NCBI GenBank assembly: GCA_013002105.1
Contig: JABDKS010000712.1
Coordinates: 1-10,832, forward strand
DNA length: 10,832 nucleotides
Direction: 5' to 3'
Origin: Pirellulaceae bacterium
GTDB lineage: Bacteria; Planctomycetota; Planctomycetia; Pirellulales; Pirellulaceae
Under the pieces are notes generated by a model that ran no database searches, had not been told where the DNA came from, and saw only the letters and a program-made list of their open reading frames with translations. Of the stretch, positions 8,371-10,832 are shown in pieces. The translations under genes and the position numbers were made by a program. Every line of letters starts with the position of its first letter. The first letter of the stretch is position 1.

Positions 8371-8372
8371 TC
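8350..8372. repeat. 7+7 bp inverted repeat, possible operator upstream of the S41 gene
   Basis: GATTGGT (8350-8356) and ACCAATC (8366-8372) are exact reverse complements separated by 9 nt. An overlapping shorter palindrome, TTGGT-TCG-ACCAA, occupies 8352-8364. The repeat covers the -35 and most of the spacer of the candidate promoter, where a dimeric repressor or activator would bind. The two palindromes share the left arm, so they could also form alternative hairpins. No regulator gene is in the window. Confidence 0.4.
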
Positions 8373-8498
8373 AAATGCGAAAACGAATGCACTCTTGTTC
8401 ACGCATTTCAACTCGGTTAAATCATTTGCCGCGTCGGTTCCCAATCCTATCAATACGCGGAATGTTCAACCGTTCGCATAACAGAGTGGATTGTCATG

Positions 8499-9824
8499 CT
8501 ATAGCCGACGCATCTTGATGCCGGTCGAGGGTCCCATCGTGATGTTGCGGCGTTTCTGCACGACCGGATTCGGTTCGCACAACGCGAACTCGTTTTCGCT
8601 CAGAAGAGTCCCCAGGACGATCGCCATTTCGTACATCGAAAAGGCGGCTCCCACACAACGTCGCTTGCCGCCCCCGAACGGCAAATACTGCGATGGCGTG
8701 TATTTGCGGTCGATGAATCGCTGCGGATTGAAATCGTAAGGCTGCTCGAAAACTTCCGCGTTGTAATGAGCCAAAATCGGCGCCGGGGCAATCGAGAAAC
8801 CAGCAGGAAGCTCGTAATCCCCGAACCGCATCGGGGTCCGCAACTTTCGCATCATCTCTGTGATGATTGGGTTCAATCGTAACGTCTCGGCAATGATCGC
8901 CTTGAGCAGTGGCAAACTTGCCAATGTCGCGGGCGACAGATCGGCTGCAGCTCTAATCTCAGTTCGTAGCCGATCGAGCCACTGCGGATGTTGGTGCAGA
9001 TGATAGAACGCCCAAGCCAACGCGATCGCGGTTGTCTCGTGACCGGCAAACAACATCGTGCCGATTTCCTCGAATAGATGTTGCTGCTCGATCGGCTGGC
9101 CGTCTTCGTAAGTCGTCGACGCCATGATCGACAAAATATCTTCTCGCGTGGCCAACGAATCTCCTCGACTCTGTAGTTCTTTTAGCAGGACAGCGTGCAT
9201 CCGGTCACGCGCCGCTGTGAACCGGTCCAGAAAACTGTATCCGAAAAATGGAAAATGTGTTTTGGGCGAGAAGAACAAAAGCGGCGATGTACGATCCAAC
9301 ACACCTCGTGTGGCCTGCTCGATTTGTCGTCTCGTTTCCGGCTGATCAGCACCAATCACCGTTCTGACAATGACCTGCAACGAGATCTCCGTCGTCACAT
9401 CGATGGCCTGAAATGTCGCGCCCACCTGAATCGGTTCGATCACCGACCGTGCGACCTCCTGCATCGCTTGGCCGTAGGCCTTCATTCGGTCGCCATGAAA
9501 CATCGGAGCCATTAACTTGCGTTCACGCCGGTGTTCGTCCCCGTCCATCATCAATAGCGATCCGGCACCCAAGATCGGTTTCATCGACTTTGTCGCAAAC
9601 ACTTCGTAGTGACTCGGATCACCGCTAAAGACTTCTTCGATCAAATCAGCACGCCCGGTAATCACGACCGGACCGTTGAGTGCGTTGACCAGAAAGGGAT
9701 CCCCGTATTGTTTCACCCACTGATTGAATACCTTGGCGGGATCACGAATGATTCTGAGCGTTGGCATCAGTCGCCCACGCGGTCCCGGCGGTATTTTTTT
9801 CGCCCAGGCGAGATCTGCCGACAT
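8499..9824 (-). CDS. Soluble cytochrome P450
   Basis: A 441-residue P450 monooxygenase, full length for a bacterial enzyme (usually 400-460). It starts at ATG 9824 without a visible Shine-Dalgarno and ends at TAG 8499-8501. The N-terminus (KKIPPGPRG) has the proline-rich hinge but no membrane anchor, so it should be cytoplasmic. Signature motifs are all intact: I-helix oxygen-binding A260-G-H-E-T-T265, K-helix E313-T-L-R316, and the haem loop F383-G-G-G-K-R-R-C390-V-G with C390 as thiolate ligand. The segment GAGSLLMMDGDEHRRERK in the C-helix region resembles cyanobacterial CYP110-like enzymes, which act on fatty acids or terpenoids; that resemblance is from memory. P450s insert one oxygen atom into a substrate using electrons from a ferredoxin or flavodoxin, but no redox partner is encoded here. 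The hydrolase gene lies 51 nt upstream on the same strand, suggesting co-transcription. Substrate unknown. Confidence 0.95.
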   Translation of the reverse strand: MSADLAWAKKIPPGPRGRLMPTLRIIRDPAKVFNQWVKQYGDPFLVNALNGPVVITGRADLIEEVFSGDPSHYEVFATKSMKPILGAGSLLMMDGDEHRRERKLMAPMFHGDRMKAYGQAMQEVARSVIEPIQVGATFQAIDVTTEISLQVIVRTVIGADQPETRRQIEQATRGVLDRTSPLLFFSPKTHFPFFGYSFLDRFTAARDRMHAVLLKELQSRGDSLATREDILSIMASTTYEDGQPIEQQHLFEEIGTMLFAGHETTAIALAWAFYHLHQHPQWLDRLRTEIRAAADLSPATLASLPLLKAIIAETLRLNPIITEMMRKLRTPMRFGDYELPAGFSIAPAPILAHYNAEVFEQPYDFNPQRFIDRKYTPSQYLPFGGGKRRCVGAAFSMYEMAIVLGTLLSENEFALCEPNPVVQKRRNITMGPSTGIKMRRL

Positions 9825-9875
9825 GACGTTTGGTCTTATGCTGTGTGCACTGAGATGAGAATCTGAATCGCTGGT

Positions 9876-10832
9876 CTACTGAGGCCAATTCAAATGCCGA
9901 TGGAGGAATTCATAAGTACCCTGACCGTTGATTGTATGTGGTCCGTCAAAAAATTCGATCTCGACCCGGTCGCCAATCCCCAGTTTGTTGTAATGGCGTC
10001 TTATCTTCGCAAATTCCCACGCGACCCATTCATCGATTCCCACCCCGTCGTCATGCCCTCGTTCGACCATCAAGGGTCGCGGTGTCATTAACATCCCCAA
10101 TTCCGCGTAGTTGGCGACATGCCCCATGTTCCATTCAAAGATCTCGTACTCACCGGTCCACACGTAGCTGAACGGAGCATCGGTCGAAGCGTTCTTCGCG
10201 ACCCACTCGTTGAAGTCGGCCGAACAGATCGACAAGCAGTAACCCGGCTCATCGGCGGTGGGCACCAGCAAGGGTGGAACGCGCATCGCCGTCTTGCCGC
10301 CGTAGGAGAGGCCGTAGAAACCCATTCGTTCCGGATCCACGTTGGCAAGTGTCGAAAGCCAGCGCAGCGTCACGCGATGTTGCTCGATGATGTAAGAAAA
10401 GAGGGAACGTCCCAGTGGATTTGATTTTCGCTGCAACGTACGGAAAGCATCCTGGCCACGATAAGGATTTTGGGGCGCGTAGACGATGAAACCGCGACGT
10501 GCCAGTTCGGCACTGAATGCTTTGTAGGCCCGATAAGCCTTGGTGTCGGGACCACTGATCGTGTCCATCGGCGTGCCTTCGAGTCCATGCTGACAGACGA
10601 CGACAGGACGCTTTTCATCCTCGCGGATCGCTTTTGGCAGCAACAATATCCCGGCTGCGATCACGTCCGGATATACATCCAAAGTGATCTCGTAGCCACG
10701 GTACTCGGGTTCGTCGATCACCAGTCGACTGCGTGGATTCGGAGGCATCGTCGGTACCGACAGTTTGCCAATCAACTCCCGATGAACCGTGGCGCGAAGT
10801 TTCTTTGCGGACTTCGTCGCGGACTGTAAATC
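9876..10832 (-). CDS. Alpha/beta hydrolase (dienelactone hydrolase / acetyl-xylan esterase-like), 5' end outside window
   Basis: The frame is open to the window edge with no stop; the 318 visible residues begin DLQSATKSAKKLRATVHREL. A TTG at 10773-10775 is not taken as the start because family-like sequence (RELIGKLSVPTMPPNPR) runs straight through it. The fold is clear: RPVVVCQHGLEG carries the oxyanion-hole strand, GLSYGG the nucleophile elbow with S176 (numbering from the window edge), RGHDDGV the probable acid D261 or D262, and GPHTING the catalytic H299, close to the C-terminus as expected. The family hydrolyses esters or lactones. Planctomycetes hold many secreted members with long N-terminal extensions, so the complete protein is probably much longer and may have a signal peptide. 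Segments such as CSADFNEWV and WTGEYEIFEW look characteristic of that subgroup. It is followed after 51 nt by the P450 gene, probably in one operon. Substrate unknown. Confidence 0.88.
   Translation of the reverse strand, partial: DLQSATKSAKKLRATVHRELIGKLSVPTMPPNPRSRLVIDEPEYRGYEITLDVYPDVIAAGILLLPKAIREDEKRPVVVCQHGLEGTPMDTISGPDTKAYRAYKAFSAELARRGFIVYAPQNPYRGQDAFRTLQRKSNPLGRSLFSYIIEQHRVTLRWLSTLANVDPERMGFYGLSYGGKTAMRVPPLLVPTADEPGYCLSICSADFNEWVAKNASTDAPFSYVWTGEYEIFEWNMGHVANYAELGMLMTPRPLMVERGHDDGVGIDEWVAWEFAKIRRHYNKLGIGDRVEIEFFDGPHTINGQGTYEFLHRHLNWPQ

Noticed and set aside
10773..10775. TTG as start of the alpha/beta hydrolase
   Set aside because: The frame is open upstream to the window edge and conserved-looking sequence crosses this codon, so the gene is cut by the window.
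1..10832. CRISPR array, tRNA, rRNA, insertion sequence or prophage genes
   Set aside because: No spaced direct repeats, no tRNA-like fold or rRNA sequence, and no transposase, integrase or phage-like protein were recognised on either strand.

Overview
The window looks like a piece of a planctomycete chromosome, most likely a Rhodopirellula-like member of the Pirellulaceae. The main evidence is the large secreted protein at 333-5246. It combines the planctomycete/verrucomicrobial (PVC) type membrane-bound-dehydrogenase beta-propeller with the PVC-type CxxCH haem domain, an architecture almost confined to that phylum group. Moderate GC, weak or absent Shine-Dalgarno sequences and long multidomain exported proteins agree with this. 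Assignment is by recognition of protein families only; no database search was possible.

Layout. Positions 2-217 (+) are the C-terminal end of a nitrilase-superfamily carbon-nitrogen hydrolase whose catalytic part lies upstream of the window. After about 115 nt with no recognisable element comes the 1637-residue secreted protein (333-5246, +). In order it carries an SGNH-hydrolase-like domain, a propeller, HEAT-like helices, a PA14 domain, an azurin-like cupredoxin and a cytochrome c domain. It converges, across a 61-nt gap with a small hairpin, on a minus-strand gene (5308-8301). That gene encodes an exported S41 (Prc/Tsp-type) peptidase homologue with an N-terminal PASTA domain and C-terminal TPRs. 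Upstream of it lie a Shine-Dalgarno sequence, a candidate promoter and a 7+7 bp inverted repeat. Further right, also on minus, are a soluble cytochrome P450 (8499-9824) and an alpha/beta hydrolase whose 5' end runs off the window (9876 to beyond 10832). These two are 51 nt apart and probably co-transcribed, hydrolase first.

How they relate. The convergent pair are separate transcription units, both destined for the periplasm or cell envelope. The P450 and hydrolase could act successively on one small molecule, but nothing here names the substrate. No RNA gene, insertion sequence, CRISPR array or prophage element was seen.

The most notable observations are two. First, the S41 protein keeps its serine nucleophile but has lost both the lysine and the glutamine of the Ser-Lys-Gln triad, so it is probably a pseudoprotease. 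Second, the secreted haem protein carries a complete azurin-spaced copper site directly before its haem c site in the same chain.
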